Shown here: piece after piece, positions 1 through 8,781 of the stretch
Position numbering within the stretch: position 1 is the stretch's first letter
Layout of the letters: every line of letters begins with the position of its first letter
Origin: Desulfobacteraceae bacterium
Lineage (GTDB): Bacteria > Desulfobacterota > Desulfobacteria > Desulfobacterales > Desulfococcaceae
NCBI GenBank assembly: GCA_011390755.1
Contig: JAABRU010000061.1
Span: 1-35,799 of the forward strand
Reading direction: 5' to 3'
Length of the DNA: 35,799 nt
The notes under the pieces: generated by a model
What the model was told of the DNA's origin: nothing
Databases searched by the model: none
The model's input: the letters and a program-made list of their open reading frames with translations, nothing else
Program-made: the position numbers and the translations under genes

Positions 1-123
1 GGGCCGGAGGAAAAGCTGGTATTTTGCTCTTTCCAGAAGCGGTATCCGGTCTGTCCTGTCGCAGTAAAAATAATCCTTTGTCACAATTTCTCTGAAATCG
101 CATATGCCGTAGGGGAATTTCAT
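1..123 (-). CDS. AAA-ATPase/PD-(D/E)XK nuclease paralogue, N-terminal 41 codons only (cut by window edge)
   Basis: Reading leftwards from an ATG at 121-123, the 41 codons present (MKFPYGICDFREIVTKDYFY...) match the N-terminus of the complete gene at 3848-5629 almost residue for residue. The differences seen are K12E, I15T, N33A and T34K. The window ends at the Pro just before the RRFGKS Walker A loop, so the gene continues outside and is not shown to be broken. The leader is also shared with the other copy: the first ~49 bases upstream are nearly identical, including the ggag-type ribosome site. Family: AAA-ATPase-like domain followed by a DUF1703-type nuclease. It is divergent from the helicase gene that starts at 346. 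Confidence 0.85.
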   Translation of the reverse strand, partial: MKFPYGICDFREIVTKDYFYCDRTDRIPLLERAKYQLFLRP

Positions 124-345
124 AGGGTCTCCTGTTATTTTCAGGTTTTGGCGGTGAAGTCTGAATCAGGATATTCCGGATGAAAAAGATGGTAAGGATT
201 ATCCCGGAATCAGTTATTAAATTTCTTGTAACTTTTGCGGACAGATGCTAACATTTATTTATGATTCTGTTCAAGATAAATATAATCAGGAAAATATTCA
301 AAACATTTTTTTTAATATAATCACTTGCGTTTGCGGAGATAAGAA

Positions 346-3300
346 ATGGGTGAGAAATCTTCAGTTATTCCCTTTGCAGGAATATTACATACAGCGGCGG
401 GCAATAACCGTGATGCAAACGGCTATCAGGATTTTGTGCATCAGAATGAGGCGCATAAAGCACTGAGCAGAGCAGTTCCGGATACAAACGGGGATGGCTT
501 TTTCAGCGGCCTCCTGGTGATTCCCACCGGCGGAGGCAAAACTTTTACTGCTGCGGAATGGCTTCTGAAAAACTGGATCAGTCGCGATAAAAAGGTCTTA
601 TGGATCGCCCATCGGCATGAGCTGCTGGATCAGGCTTTCGGCACATTCAAAAAAAACTGTTTCGACAACCTGCTCAAAAACAAAAAAACTGTCCGCTACC
701 GTCTGATTTCCGGGCAGCATGACAAACCGGTTCATATTCAGCCGGAGGATGATGTCTTAATCGCCAGCAAGGACAGTCTCAGTTATGGTCTGAATTACCT
801 GATGGACAACTGGATTTCAGCCAATGCAATGCAGGAGCTTTTTTTCGTAATTGATGAGGCCCATCATGCGGCTGCAAAAACCTACCGAAAGCTGATAAAT
901 GCCCTGAGAGAAAAAATTCCGAATTTAAAAATTCTGGGACTGACGGCCACTCCTTTCCGGACTGCTGAAAAAGAGGAAGGACTGCTGAAAAGGATTTTTC
1001 CCAATGATATTCTGCATAAAACTGATCTTCGGACACTGATAAGCAGGGGAATTCTTGCCGAACCCGTTTTTCAGGAAGAAAAAACCCAATGGAAAGCATC
1101 AGAGAATATCACTGAGAAAGATATTGAGAATATAAAGAAATTTGATCTGCCGGAAAGCATCAAAACACTGATTGCCGGGCAGAAGGAACGCAATAACCGA
1201 ATTGCGGAGCATTATTTCCAAAACAGGGATCAATACAAACAGTTGCTTGTATTTGCATTGAATATTGATCATGCCATTGCCCTGAATGCCCTTTTTAATG
1301 AAAGAGGAAAAAAACATGGCATCCAATCCGAATATGTTATTTCCAATATCCGGGATGCTCTGTTCCGGATCAATCTTTCCAAAGAGAACAAAGAAAAACT
1401 GGAAAAATTCCGCAAAGGTGAAATTCAGGTGCTGGTCAATGTCAATATCGTTACAGAAGGTACGGATCTGCCCAACGTGCAGACGGTATTCCTGACACGG
1501 CCCACCATTTCCAAAATACTGATGACTCAGATGATCGGCAGGGCTTTACGGGGCAGAAAGGCAGGCGGAACCGATCAGGCATATATCGTCAGCTTTATTG
1601 ATGAATGGCAGGATGAGCGGATTGCATGGGTGAATCCGGAAAAACTCTATATTGCGGATACGGATTTCAATGAAAAAACACCGGAAACGGAAAAACGGCT
1701 TATCCGGCTTATTTCCATTGAAAAAATAGAAGAGTTTACCCGTATCATGGACAATACCGTTGATACGAATTCGCTGGAAGCTCTGAACTTTCTGGATCGG
1801 ATTCCGGTGGGTGTCTATGCTTTTTCTCTGCTGGAATCTGTTAACGGAGAAGAAAGCCGGGACAGAAGCTGTGAAGTGCTGCTGTATAATCACATGCAGA
1901 AACCCTATTCCAATTTTATGGATGATCTGCCGGATATTTTCCGGCGACTGAAAATTGACATAGACAATACGGAAAAACTGGAACCCATAGATATGGCCCG
2001 TCTTGCCATGCATGCGGAAGCAACCCATTTTCCCAATGCCAGAGGTCGTCTTGGATTCCGGGAAGAAGATATAAAGGACATTCTGCTGTATTATTTTGAC
2101 CGCCAGGAAATACCGCCTTTTATTCCTTTTGAAAATCGGGATCAGTATGACATTGACAGAATCGCGCAGGAAATTTGCGGCAAAGACATGAGAAAAAGCG
2201 AAGAAAAAGACTTTTTGGATAAAATTTGGAATGACGAACATTATGCCTGGAATGCTCTCTTCGGTTACGATAAAAAATATTTCCTCCGTGAAATAGAAAT
2301 TGCTAATGACAAGATTATGCATGGCGTTGGAATTTTCGGAAGTCATTCGGGAGTGACACCTATAGATGAAAAAGAGCAAAGAAAATATGAGGATATGACA
2401 ATGGCCCAGATTTATAAAGCTGATCCGGAATACCACAACTTATTGAAATCCCAGGTTTACCGCAAATATACAAATGACAAAGGTGAGTTTTTCTGTGCCA
2501 TCACCGGTTTTACCAACAAAAGTGAGCTTGCATTTGAAATTGACCATATAAAACCCTTCTCAAAAGGCGGAAAAACCAGGCTGGAGAACCTTCAGATTGT
2601 TGCATGGTGGAAAAACAGAGAGAAAGGGGCAAAGGAAAATGCGAAACCTGTGAAAAATGTGCAGGAAAATGATTCTGCCGATCCGCAGCAGAAGTCAGCA
2701 AAGCCCCAAAAAAGCAAATCCGAATTTGATTTGGATGAAATATATGCCTGTAAAAAAGATGAGCTTCCGCAACTCATAGATTCATATACAAATGCGGCGC
2801 ATCAGGGCAAAGCCGATGCACAGTACTGTATAGGTTGGCTGTATTCCTTCGGCGATGCAGGTTTTCCAAAGGATTATGAAAAAGCAGCCCGATGGTTTCG
2901 CAAATCTGCGGAACAGGGGGATATTGATGCCCAAGTGAATCTTGCCATAATGTATCAGCAAGGCGACGGGGTGAAACAAAGCTTTAAAAATGCTGTGGAA
3001 TGGTTTCAGAAAGCAGCGGATCAGGGAGACCCGGACGGACAGAACTATCTGGGAGTGCTTTATGATAACGGTAACGGCGTTCCTCAAAATACAGCCAAAG
3101 CAATAGAATTATACCGCCTTGCAGCAGAGCAGGGGCATGATTTTGCTCAGCACAATCTGGGGCTGAAATATTGCTATGGCGGCAAAGGCATACAGAAAAA
3201 TTTTGAGCAGGCTGTCTATTGGTATCGCAAAAGCGCAGAACAGGGAAACACAGCGGCGCAAAATCAACTCGCTCTGATGTATTGGAATGGGGAGGGAGTG

Positions 3301-3807
3301 GAGCAAAATTATGCAAAAGCTGCAGAATGGTATCAGAAGTCGGCAGAACAGGGAGACCCGGACGGACAGAATTATCTGGGAGTGCTTTATGACAGAGGTG
3401 ACGGAGTCCCACAGGATATTGTCAAAGCAATGGAATTATACCGTCTTGCAGCAGAGCAGGGGCATAATGTTGCACAACAAAATCTTGGATTAACATATTA
3501 CTACGGGGCCAAAGGCATACCGAAAAATTATGAGCAGGCTGCATTCTGGTATCGTAAAAGCGCAGAACAGGGAAACCGGTCGGCACAAAAGAGACTTGCA
3601 AGACTGTATGCCAAAGGAATCGGTGTTGATGAAGATTTGGTTCTGGCATATGCGTGGTTCTGCCTGGCTTATGATGGTAAAAATGAGAATGCGAAAGAGT
3701 ACCGGGAGGTAAAAGAAAAGCTGTCTGAAAAACAGTTGAAAGAAGGGCAGAAAGCAGTCGAAGTCTTTCGTAAAATCATAGAAGATAATCAGAACACCAA
3801 TCAATGA
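346..3807 (+). CDS. SF2 DEAD/DEAH-box helicase fused to an HNH domain and Sel1 repeats
   Basis: This 1153-residue protein has three parts. (1) An SF2 helicase core: Walker A TGGGKT (K65), Walker B/motif II DEAH (170-173), motif III-like LTATPF, and motif VI QMIGRALRG (R399). (2) After a ~300-residue middle region with no family I recognise, an HNH-like nuclease core near 716-765 with FCAITG and EIDHIKPFSKGG (D733, H734), then an Asn in RLENLQ. (3) From about residue 810, Sel1-type 36-residue repeats (AxxWYRKSAEQGN, GVPQNxxKA) to the end, including a recent internal duplication. The ATG at 346 has a GGAG ribosome site 8 bases upstream; no earlier in-frame start is better placed. A helicase with a nuclease suggests a DNA-processing or phage-defence role, with Sel1 repeats as a protein-interaction arm; this is inference. 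The gene lies between two copies of another nuclease gene. Confidence 0.85.
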   Translation: MGEKSSVIPFAGILHTAAGNNRDANGYQDFVHQNEAHKALSRAVPDTNGDGFFSGLLVIPTGGGKTFTAAEWLLKNWISRDKKVLWIAHRHELLDQAFGTFKKNCFDNLLKNKKTVRYRLISGQHDKPVHIQPEDDVLIASKDSLSYGLNYLMDNWISANAMQELFFVIDEAHHAAAKTYRKLINALREKIPNLKILGLTATPFRTAEKEEGLLKRIFPNDILHKTDLRTLISRGILAEPVFQEEKTQWKASENITEKDIENIKKFDLPESIKTLIAGQKERNNRIAEHYFQNRDQYKQLLVFALNIDHAIALNALFNERGKKHGIQSEYVISNIRDALFRINLSKENKEKLEKFRKGEIQVLVNVNIVTEGTDLPNVQTVFLTRPTISKILMTQMIGRALRGRKAGGTDQAYIVSFIDEWQDERIAWVNPEKLYIADTDFNEKTPETEKRLIRLISIEKIEEFTRIMDNTVDTNSLEALNFLDRIPVGVYAFSLLESVNGEESRDRSCEVLLYNHMQKPYSNFMDDLPDIFRRLKIDIDNTEKLEPIDMARLAMHAEATHFPNARGRLGFREEDIKDILLYYFDRQEIPPFIPFENRDQYDIDRIAQEICGKDMRKSEEKDFLDKIWNDEHYAWNALFGYDKKYFLREIEIANDKIMHGVGIFGSHSGVTPIDEKEQRKYEDMTMAQIYKADPEYHNLLKSQVYRKYTNDKGEFFCAITGFTNKSELAFEIDHIKPFSKGGKTRLENLQIVAWWKNREKGAKENAKPVKNVQENDSADPQQKSAKPQKSKSEFDLDEIYACKKDELPQLIDSYTNAAHQGKADAQYCIGWLYSFGDAGFPKDYEKAARWFRKSAEQGDIDAQVNLAIMYQQGDGVKQSFKNAVEWFQKAADQGDPDGQNYLGVLYDNGNGVPQNTAKAIELYRLAAEQGHDFAQHNLGLKYCYGGKGIQKNFEQAVYWYRKSAEQGNTAAQNQLALMYWNGEGVEQNYAKAAEWYQKSAEQGDPDGQNYLGVLYDRGDGVPQDIVKAMELYRLAAEQGHNVAQQNLGLTYYYGAKGIPKNYEQAAFWYRKSAEQGNRSAQKRLARLYAKGIGVDEDLVLAYAWFCLAYDGKNENAKEYREVKEKLSEKQLKEGQKAVEVFRKIIEDNQNTNQ
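3001..3654 (+). repeat. Tandem duplication of a 327-bp block (three Sel1 repeats) inside the helicase gene
   Basis: Block 3001-3327 is repeated at 3328-3654 in frame. Both contain the stretch GDPDGQNYLGVLYD and then matching second and third Sel1 repeats (LYRLAAEQGH, WYRKSAEQGN). The period is 109 residues, which is three Sel1 units. The DNA itself is still clearly alike, so the duplication is fairly recent or maintained by gene conversion. Confidence 0.85.
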
Positions 3808-3830
3808 TTATACTGCTGTACCACATGAAA

Positions 3831-3858
3831 TGCCGGGTTACACTTTGCTACCCCGGCA
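3831..3858. terminator. Possible shared terminator hairpin between convergent genes
   Basis: TGCCGGG at 3831-3837 pairs perfectly with CCCGGCA at 3852-3858 around a 14-base loop. It lies between the helicase stop (3805-3807) and the last codons of the convergent nuclease gene. No T-run follows on either strand, so termination is only a guess. Confidence 0.3.
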
Positions 3859-5629
3859 CAGCCTCCCACCAAATCCGCTCAAATCCCAGGGAAACCACTG
3901 CAAAGCGTTTCAGGCGCAGTTCCGGGTATTTTTTCTCCAGACTGTCCCCGTATTTTTTCACCTGCGCTTTTGCGGATGCCATTTCCGTCTGCATGGAAGG
4001 TAAGGCCCGGAGATCCTCCACGGAAAGTTTTCCGGCCTGTTCCCCGCTCAGCCCTGCTTTTTTCAGGCCAACATATTTGAATTCAATGAGAACGTCAAAG
4101 ATTTTGAATTTCCGCATATCCGGACGGATAATCATGGTCAGATCCGCATGGGTGCGCCCGGTTTCCGGTTCCGAATCCATAATATAGAGGATGTCGTTGT
4201 AGAGCAGGGTCAGAAAGGCCGTTTTCACGGTCAGTTCGTTGGCCCAGCGGTAATCCCGGTTGTGGAAGACTTTGAAATAGCGGTTTTCAACAAATTCGCA
4301 GAGGGGGGCCATATCGCCTTCCTCATAGACTTTGTTCGCAGCAAATACGCCTTCATCCCTGACGACCGGTTCGGGCAGCAGCATTTCCCGGATGCGTTCC
4401 ACATACAGTCCCTGTATGACCAGATTGGGGACTCTGAAGGCCAGTTTACCGGTCTCTGTCTGCCCTTCCAGGGTCAGCACACCGAAATAATAGAGAAAGG
4501 AAACCAGCAGGACATTGTCCTTTGCCGTGCCGCCCAGCATTCTCTTAATCCCGAAACGGTCCTCCAGATCGGATATGACCGGCGGGCGGGATTCATCCAC
4601 AATATCCAGGAGCAGCTGGGAACCTCCGGGTATGCCGGAGATGAACTGAAGTTTGGCATCATCCGTTGACAGGTTGGCATCCAGCATATTCCGGGGAGGT
4701 CTGCAGCTTTCCTGAAAACAGTCCGCAAAATAAATGGCAAGCGTGGGATTGTAAACTTTTTCGGATGCCTGCGGGGAAAAGACATATCCGTTATACCAGG
4801 TGCGCATCATCTTCGCAGCCTCCTCCGCATCCTGTTCCCGGATACCGCATTCCTCAGGGAGTGTTCTGATAACAGTCAGCACCTCTTCCTGAGTGAATCC
4901 GCAGAGATCGTTGAAAAACGGCTTTGTGTAAATATTTTTGGCAATATTGTACCCGCTGGTGATGTCGCTCATGACCACAGGTGAAACACCTGTGATGAAA
5001 ATGCGGTCAAACACCGAATCCTTGGTGGAGGATTTCACTGCCTTGAACAGGGTTTTCAGCGCTCCCTCCTCATAAAGCAGAGCACCGTAAATTTCCTTTT
5101 CCCTCCGCACACCCATCATGACCTCATTGGCGAAATTGTCGTATTCGTCAATGAGAAGATAAATGGGAACAGAGGTTTTCCGCACGGCTGTGATAAGAGA
5201 CTGGATAGAATCCAATGCATCATCCGGATTGATCCTGATTCCATGCTCCAGAAAATCTTCATAATATGAAGCAAAAGAACGGATGCAGCCGTTGATGTGG
5301 GTATGCAAAGCCTTTTTGATATCCTCCGCACTGCCGGAAGGGTCAACACAGGAAAAATCCCATTCCAGGATAAAATAGGAACTGTGCAGCGGAGTGGGAT
5401 TTTTCCCGATTTTCAGATGCCCGAAAACCTCCTGAAAATCCTCTTTTCTTGCTATATCATAATAATTGGTGAGCATGGAAAGCAGCAGACTTTTCCCGAA
5501 ACGCCGGGGCCGGAGGAAAAGCTGGTATGTGTTTCTCTCCAGCAGGGGAATCCGGTCTGTCCGGTCGCAGTAGAAATAATCCTTTATCACAATTTTTCTG
5601 AAATCGCATATGCCGTAGGGGAATTTCAT
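3848..5629 (-). CDS. AAA-ATPase with C-terminal PD-(D/E)XK nuclease (DUF1703 type)
   Basis: The 593-residue protein belongs to the common bacterial family with an AAA-ATPase-like N-terminal domain and a DUF1703 nuclease C-terminus. Seen: Walker A-like RPRRFGKS (K46), Walker B in YLLIDEYDNF (around 175), a GVSPV sensor-like stretch, and a nuclease core with the acidic residue of HADLTMII (about D496) followed by VLIEFKYV (E516, K518). Start: the ATG at 5627-5629 has a GGAGG-type site (cctcc on the plus strand just right of it), and the start is shared with the paralogue at the left window edge. Such genes occur in many copies in Bacteroidetes, Desulfobacterota and similar genomes. Their function is unproven; nucleic-acid cleavage linked to mobile DNA is the usual inference. 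Confidence 0.85.
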   Translation of the reverse strand: MKFPYGICDFRKIVIKDYFYCDRTDRIPLLERNTYQLFLRPRRFGKSLLLSMLTNYYDIARKEDFQEVFGHLKIGKNPTPLHSSYFILEWDFSCVDPSGSAEDIKKALHTHINGCIRSFASYYEDFLEHGIRINPDDALDSIQSLITAVRKTSVPIYLLIDEYDNFANEVMMGVRREKEIYGALLYEEGALKTLFKAVKSSTKDSVFDRIFITGVSPVVMSDITSGYNIAKNIYTKPFFNDLCGFTQEEVLTVIRTLPEECGIREQDAEEAAKMMRTWYNGYVFSPQASEKVYNPTLAIYFADCFQESCRPPRNMLDANLSTDDAKLQFISGIPGGSQLLLDIVDESRPPVISDLEDRFGIKRMLGGTAKDNVLLVSFLYYFGVLTLEGQTETGKLAFRVPNLVIQGLYVERIREMLLPEPVVRDEGVFAANKVYEEGDMAPLCEFVENRYFKVFHNRDYRWANELTVKTAFLTLLYNDILYIMDSEPETGRTHADLTMIIRPDMRKFKIFDVLIEFKYVGLKKAGLSGEQAGKLSVEDLRALPSMQTEMASAKAQVKKYGDSLEKKYPELRLKRFAVVSLGFERIWWEAVPG

Positions 5630-5675
5630 GGGGCCTCCTGTTATTTTCAGGTTTTGGCGGTGAAGTCTGAATCAG

Positions 5676-5815
5676 TGGGCTGTCAAATATATTTCTGTAC
5701 ACTCAGAAAAATTGCGGAGGAGTGCCAAACTGAAAGTTTGGCAGACTTCCAAACTTTCAGTTCGGACTCCCCTGTCCGGATTTTTTAAAAGGGTAAAAAA
5801 TTTATTTGACATTCC
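5676..5815. mobile_element. MITE-like insertion with 6-bp target duplication
   Basis: The leader of this nuclease gene matches the leader of its paralogue (121-215) except for this 140-bp block. It is bounded by AATCAG at 5670-5675 and again at 5816-5821; the uninterrupted paralogous leader has one AATCAG (164-169). The ends are imperfect inverted repeats: GGGCTGTCAAATATATTTCT reads as GGAATGTCAAATAAATTTTT from the other end, 16 of 20 matching. The block carries the two-hairpin repeat core at 5719-5770. It encodes no protein, so any transposase would act in trans. Confidence 0.7.
5719..5770. repeat. Two-hairpin repeat core, copy 1
   Basis: It runs from GGAGTGCC to GGACTCC. The first hairpin is GCCAAACT-GAA-AGTTTGGC; the second is CCAAACT-TTC-AGTTCGG. 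Together they form a larger imperfect palindrome. Related cores are at 9295-9367 and 13242-13339. Confidence 0.75.
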
Positions 5816-6102
5816 AATCAGTATATTCAGTATGAAAAAGATGGTCAGGATTTTTATCCCGGATAGCCTGTCCTGAATATTCTGATTTATTTATACTGAC
5901 TGCAAATTTCCCCGAACCAAAGGATTGTCTTTCAGGGCGCAGGTGAGAGCGTTTTACGATGTCGGATGCGGGTTCATAAAGGGAACTGCAGGGATATGCT
6001 TTGCAACTGGCGGACTCTTTGGCAATTCATCTGATGCTGAAAAGGAATCATGGCTCATGGCGGTTTATATGAAAGTGTCTGCGAAAAACCGGCCTTCGCC
6101 TT

Positions 6103-6138
6103 AATTTTCGCACTCCGGCAGCTTTCGTGCTCCGCAAT
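6103..6138. repeat. Short intergenic repeat downstream of feoB
   Basis: AATTTTCGCACTCC (6103-6116) is identical to 9718-9731, and its reverse complement is at 14078-14090 (13 bases). A diverged second unit, CTTTCGTGCTCCGC, follows at once. It lies between feoB and the next gene and may include the feoB transcript end. Confidence 0.5.
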
Positions 6139-6141
6139 TTT

Positions 6142-8316
6142 TCAGCGTCCCAGGAATATCCCGGCCTGATACGCCCCCACGGCCAGGGCAAATGCCAGGA
6201 TTGTCGTGTAGATCATGCTGAATGCGGCCCATTTCCAGGAAGATTCTTTTGCCATCGTTACAATGGTGACAAAGCAGGGGGAGTAGAGCATGACGAAGAT
6301 GATGAAAGAAACCGCATTCGCCACATTCCAGTGGGGATCCTTACGCAGTTTTTCCGCCAGACCGGATTCTCCGCTTTCTCCGCCCATGGCATAGGCCGTG
6401 CCCAAAGTGGAAACAATGACTTCTTTGGCAGCCACCCCGCCGATAAGGGCGATATTGCTGCGCCAGTCAAATCCCGCCAGCAGACTGACAGGTTCCAGCC
6501 CTGTGCCGATTCTTCCGGCCAGGGAATAGCGCAATGCGGCCTGTGCCTGCCGGTTGCGGCTGTCTCTGAGCAGTGCCTGCAGATCCTCAGTCTTTTTTTC
6601 ATCATCTGCCGATTCCGCCAATGCGGCTATTCTTTTCTGCTCTTTTTCAAAAGAAACCATTTTTTCCTCCGGCAGGGAGGGAAAAGTCATGGCCGCCCAG
6701 ATGAGTACGGAAATAGCCAGAATAAAGGTTCCTGCTTTTTTGATATACTGCCAGGCCCGTTCCCAGGTATGGATACAGATACCTTTCAGTGTGGGGAGCC
6801 GGTAGGGGGGAAGTTCCATGACAAAGGGGGTGGCCTCCCCGCGGATGACGGTATTGCGGAGCACCCAGGCCACCAGCAGGGCCGTAACCCATGCGCCGAT
6901 GGTAATCCAGAACAGCACAGAAGCTGCGGATCCCCGGAAAAAAGCGCCTCCCAGTAAAAGGAAAACCGGTACTTTTGCACCGCAGGGCATGAAAGGGGCC
7001 GTGAGCAGGGTGGCCAGTTTTTCTAGATCGGAAGGCAGGGTGCGCGCGCCCATCACCCCCGGAACCGCGCATCCGCCCGGAATGCCCCCGGAAACGATAA
7101 AAGGCATCACCGAGCAGCCGTGAAGCCCGAAAATCCGCAGTACCCGATCCATCATATAGGCCATGCGGGCCATATATCCGGAGTCTTCCAGAAAAGAAAT
7201 ACCGAGAAACATGACCATAATCAAAGGCACAAAACCCAGCACACCGCCCACACCCGCGATAATGCCGTCCACCAGCAGGGAACGCAGCAGCCCCGGATTT
7301 GTCAGATCACTGACCGCAGCGGAAAGCCGGGTAAAAAATGCCTCCACCCAGCCCATAGGCACTTCCCCGATACGGAAGGTTACAACAAACATGAGGTAGA
7401 GCACACTTATCATCAGTGAAGGACCGAAAAAACGGTGGGTGAGCACCCGGTCAATTTTATCGGAAAAAATAATACGCTCTTTCTGCCCTGTGCTGCTGAT
7501 GACCCCCTGTTTGGTTACGGATGCGATAAAACCGTAGCGGTAATCCGCAATAATGGCTTCGGGGGATGCTTCCAGCGTAATCCGGCAGTGATTTTCGGTT
7601 TTTTCCCGCAACCCGGCCAGTTGTTCCCCAATCTCACCGGCCTGCGCGGCCAGATGCCGGATCTGAATGTCCCCTTCCAGATATTTCAGTGCCAGCCAGC
7701 GGGCAGGATAACGATCTGACATAAATCCGGCCGCTTCAATAAGACTGCACATATCCAGCAGCACCGGATCCAGATCAGGTCCGTAGGAAATCTTCAGGGG
7801 TTTCCATTCCCCCTGCCGCTTTCTGCCGCAGGCCACAGCCTCCCGGATAAGCTCCTGCCTGCCTTCCCCGGTACGGGCCACGGTTTCCACCACGGGCATA
7901 TGCAGCAGCCGGGACAGTTTTTTCGTATCAATGCGCTTTCCGCTCCGCCGCACCTCATCCATCATATTCAAAGCCAGCACCATGGGAATACCCAGTTCCA
8001 TGAACTGCAGCCCCAGATAAAGATTGCGGTCCAGACTGTTGGCATCCACAATGTCAATCACCGCATGGGGCCGCTCATTCACCAGATAATTCCGGGCCAC
8101 CAGTTCTTCCTGTGTATAGGCCGTCAGGGAATAGGTTCCGGGCAGATCCACCACATTGATCCGCAGGTTTTCAAAGTTCATAAAACCTTCCCGTTTTTCA
8201 ACGGTAACTCCCGGATAATTCCCCACACTCTGGCGCGCACCGGTCAGAGCGTTGAACATGGTGGTTTTCCCGGCATTGGGATTTCCCGCCAGCGCGATGT
8301 TCAGATCTGCATTCAA
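6142..8316 (-). CDS. feoB: Ferrous iron transport protein B (FeoB)
   Basis: FeoB is the inner-membrane GTPase-permease for Fe(II) uptake. The 724-residue protein has an N-terminal G domain with G1 GNPNAGKTT (11-19), switch region GVTVEKREG (36-44), G3 DLPGT (57-61) and G4 NMMD, then a helical regulatory domain. The membrane part shows the conserved Gate motif GGCAVPGVMG and PCGAKVPVF, and several hydrophobic spans to the C-terminus. The length is close to the usual 700-780. The start is a TTG (complement of 8314-8316), 2 bases after the feoA stop; the first in-frame ATG is codon 20, inside the Walker A region, so TTG must be the start. It forms an operon with feoA. Confidence 0.95.
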   Translation of the reverse strand: MNADLNIALAGNPNAGKTTMFNALTGARQSVGNYPGVTVEKREGFMNFENLRINVVDLPGTYSLTAYTQEELVARNYLVNERPHAVIDIVDANSLDRNLYLGLQFMELGIPMVLALNMMDEVRRSGKRIDTKKLSRLLHMPVVETVARTGEGRQELIREAVACGRKRQGEWKPLKISYGPDLDPVLLDMCSLIEAAGFMSDRYPARWLALKYLEGDIQIRHLAAQAGEIGEQLAGLREKTENHCRITLEASPEAIIADYRYGFIASVTKQGVISSTGQKERIIFSDKIDRVLTHRFFGPSLMISVLYLMFVVTFRIGEVPMGWVEAFFTRLSAAVSDLTNPGLLRSLLVDGIIAGVGGVLGFVPLIMVMFLGISFLEDSGYMARMAYMMDRVLRIFGLHGCSVMPFIVSGGIPGGCAVPGVMGARTLPSDLEKLATLLTAPFMPCGAKVPVFLLLGGAFFRGSAASVLFWITIGAWVTALLVAWVLRNTVIRGEATPFVMELPPYRLPTLKGICIHTWERAWQYIKKAGTFILAISVLIWAAMTFPSLPEEKMVSFEKEQKRIAALAESADDEKKTEDLQALLRDSRNRQAQAALRYSLAGRIGTGLEPVSLLAGFDWRSNIALIGGVAAKEVIVSTLGTAYAMGGESGESGLAEKLRKDPHWNVANAVSFIIFVMLYSPCFVTIVTMAKESSWKWAAFSMIYTTILAFALAVGAYQAGIFLGR

Positions 8317-8318
8317 TT

Positions 8319-8564
8319 TCAGTTCCCGCAGACTTCCACAGTAATAAAATCGGCTTCGTTATTCCGCAGGGAAAGCGTAAAATCCCGCAGACGAAGGGCC
8401 ACCGGATCTTTTAAAGGTGCCCGGCCCACGATCGTGACTTCGGTATTGGGAACCAGTCCCATATCCCGAATCCGCCGCCCCAGTTCCCCCTCCGCTTTTA
8501 CCGAACAGATGGTTCCCCGCTGATTGACTGCCATTTCCCGTAAACATAATCTCTGTCTGTTCAT
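8319..8564 (-). CDS. feoA: FeoA-domain protein, partner of FeoB
   Basis: FeoA is a small cytoplasmic SH3-like protein that supports FeoB. From the ATG at 8562-8564 the product has 81 residues and the typical pattern: a Gly-rich turn near ELGRRIRDMGLVPNTEV, then DPVALRLRDFTLSLRNNEA. I chose this ATG because GGAGG lies 8 bases upstream; a longer reading to 8669 adds 35 basic residues with no FeoA similarity. The stop is 2 bases before the feoB start, so the pair is cotranscribed and probably translationally coupled. Confidence 0.92.
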   Translation of the reverse strand: MNRQRLCLREMAVNQRGTICSVKAEGELGRRIRDMGLVPNTEVTIVGRAPLKDPVALRLRDFTLSLRNNEADFITVEVCGN

Positions 8565-8587
8565 GCAGTTTTTCCTCCGGCTGAATG

Positions 8588-8606
8588 GATATTGATAAGA
8601 TTTTTT
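8588..8606. promoter_or_regulatory. Possible Fur box upstream of feoA
   Basis: GATATTGATAAGATTTTTT matches the classical 19-base Fur consensus at about 13 positions and lies 24-42 bases before the feoA start. Fur control of feoAB is well established in other bacteria. The match here is partial and lies in AT-rich sequence, so this is tentative. Confidence 0.25.
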
Positions 8607-8781
8607 TCGTTTGTATGAACTTTTTATGGAACGCCTTTCATACGCGGAATGAAATACTTTGTCAAACAATATTTGCTGTGACTAAAAAATAAAACAGCGG
8701 AGAAAAATCGGCAACAGACTCAATTTCTCATTTTATTCTTCCGCAGCAGGGAACAAAGAGGTCTGCCCGGTGCATTGCAGA

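Larger units (their letters stand above)
5630..6141. other. Gene-free stretch between the nuclease and feoB
   Basis: It holds the nuclease leader, a 140-bp MITE-like insertion (5676-5815), leader sequence that resumes after it, and a short repeat near 6103-6138 downstream of feoB. I see no convincing coding region from 5860 to 6100. Confidence 0.6.

Noticed and set aside
245..466. Plus-strand open frame of 73 codons before and into the helicase gene
   Set aside because: It runs out of frame with the well-supported helicase start, lacks a ribosome site, and covers an AT-rich leader.
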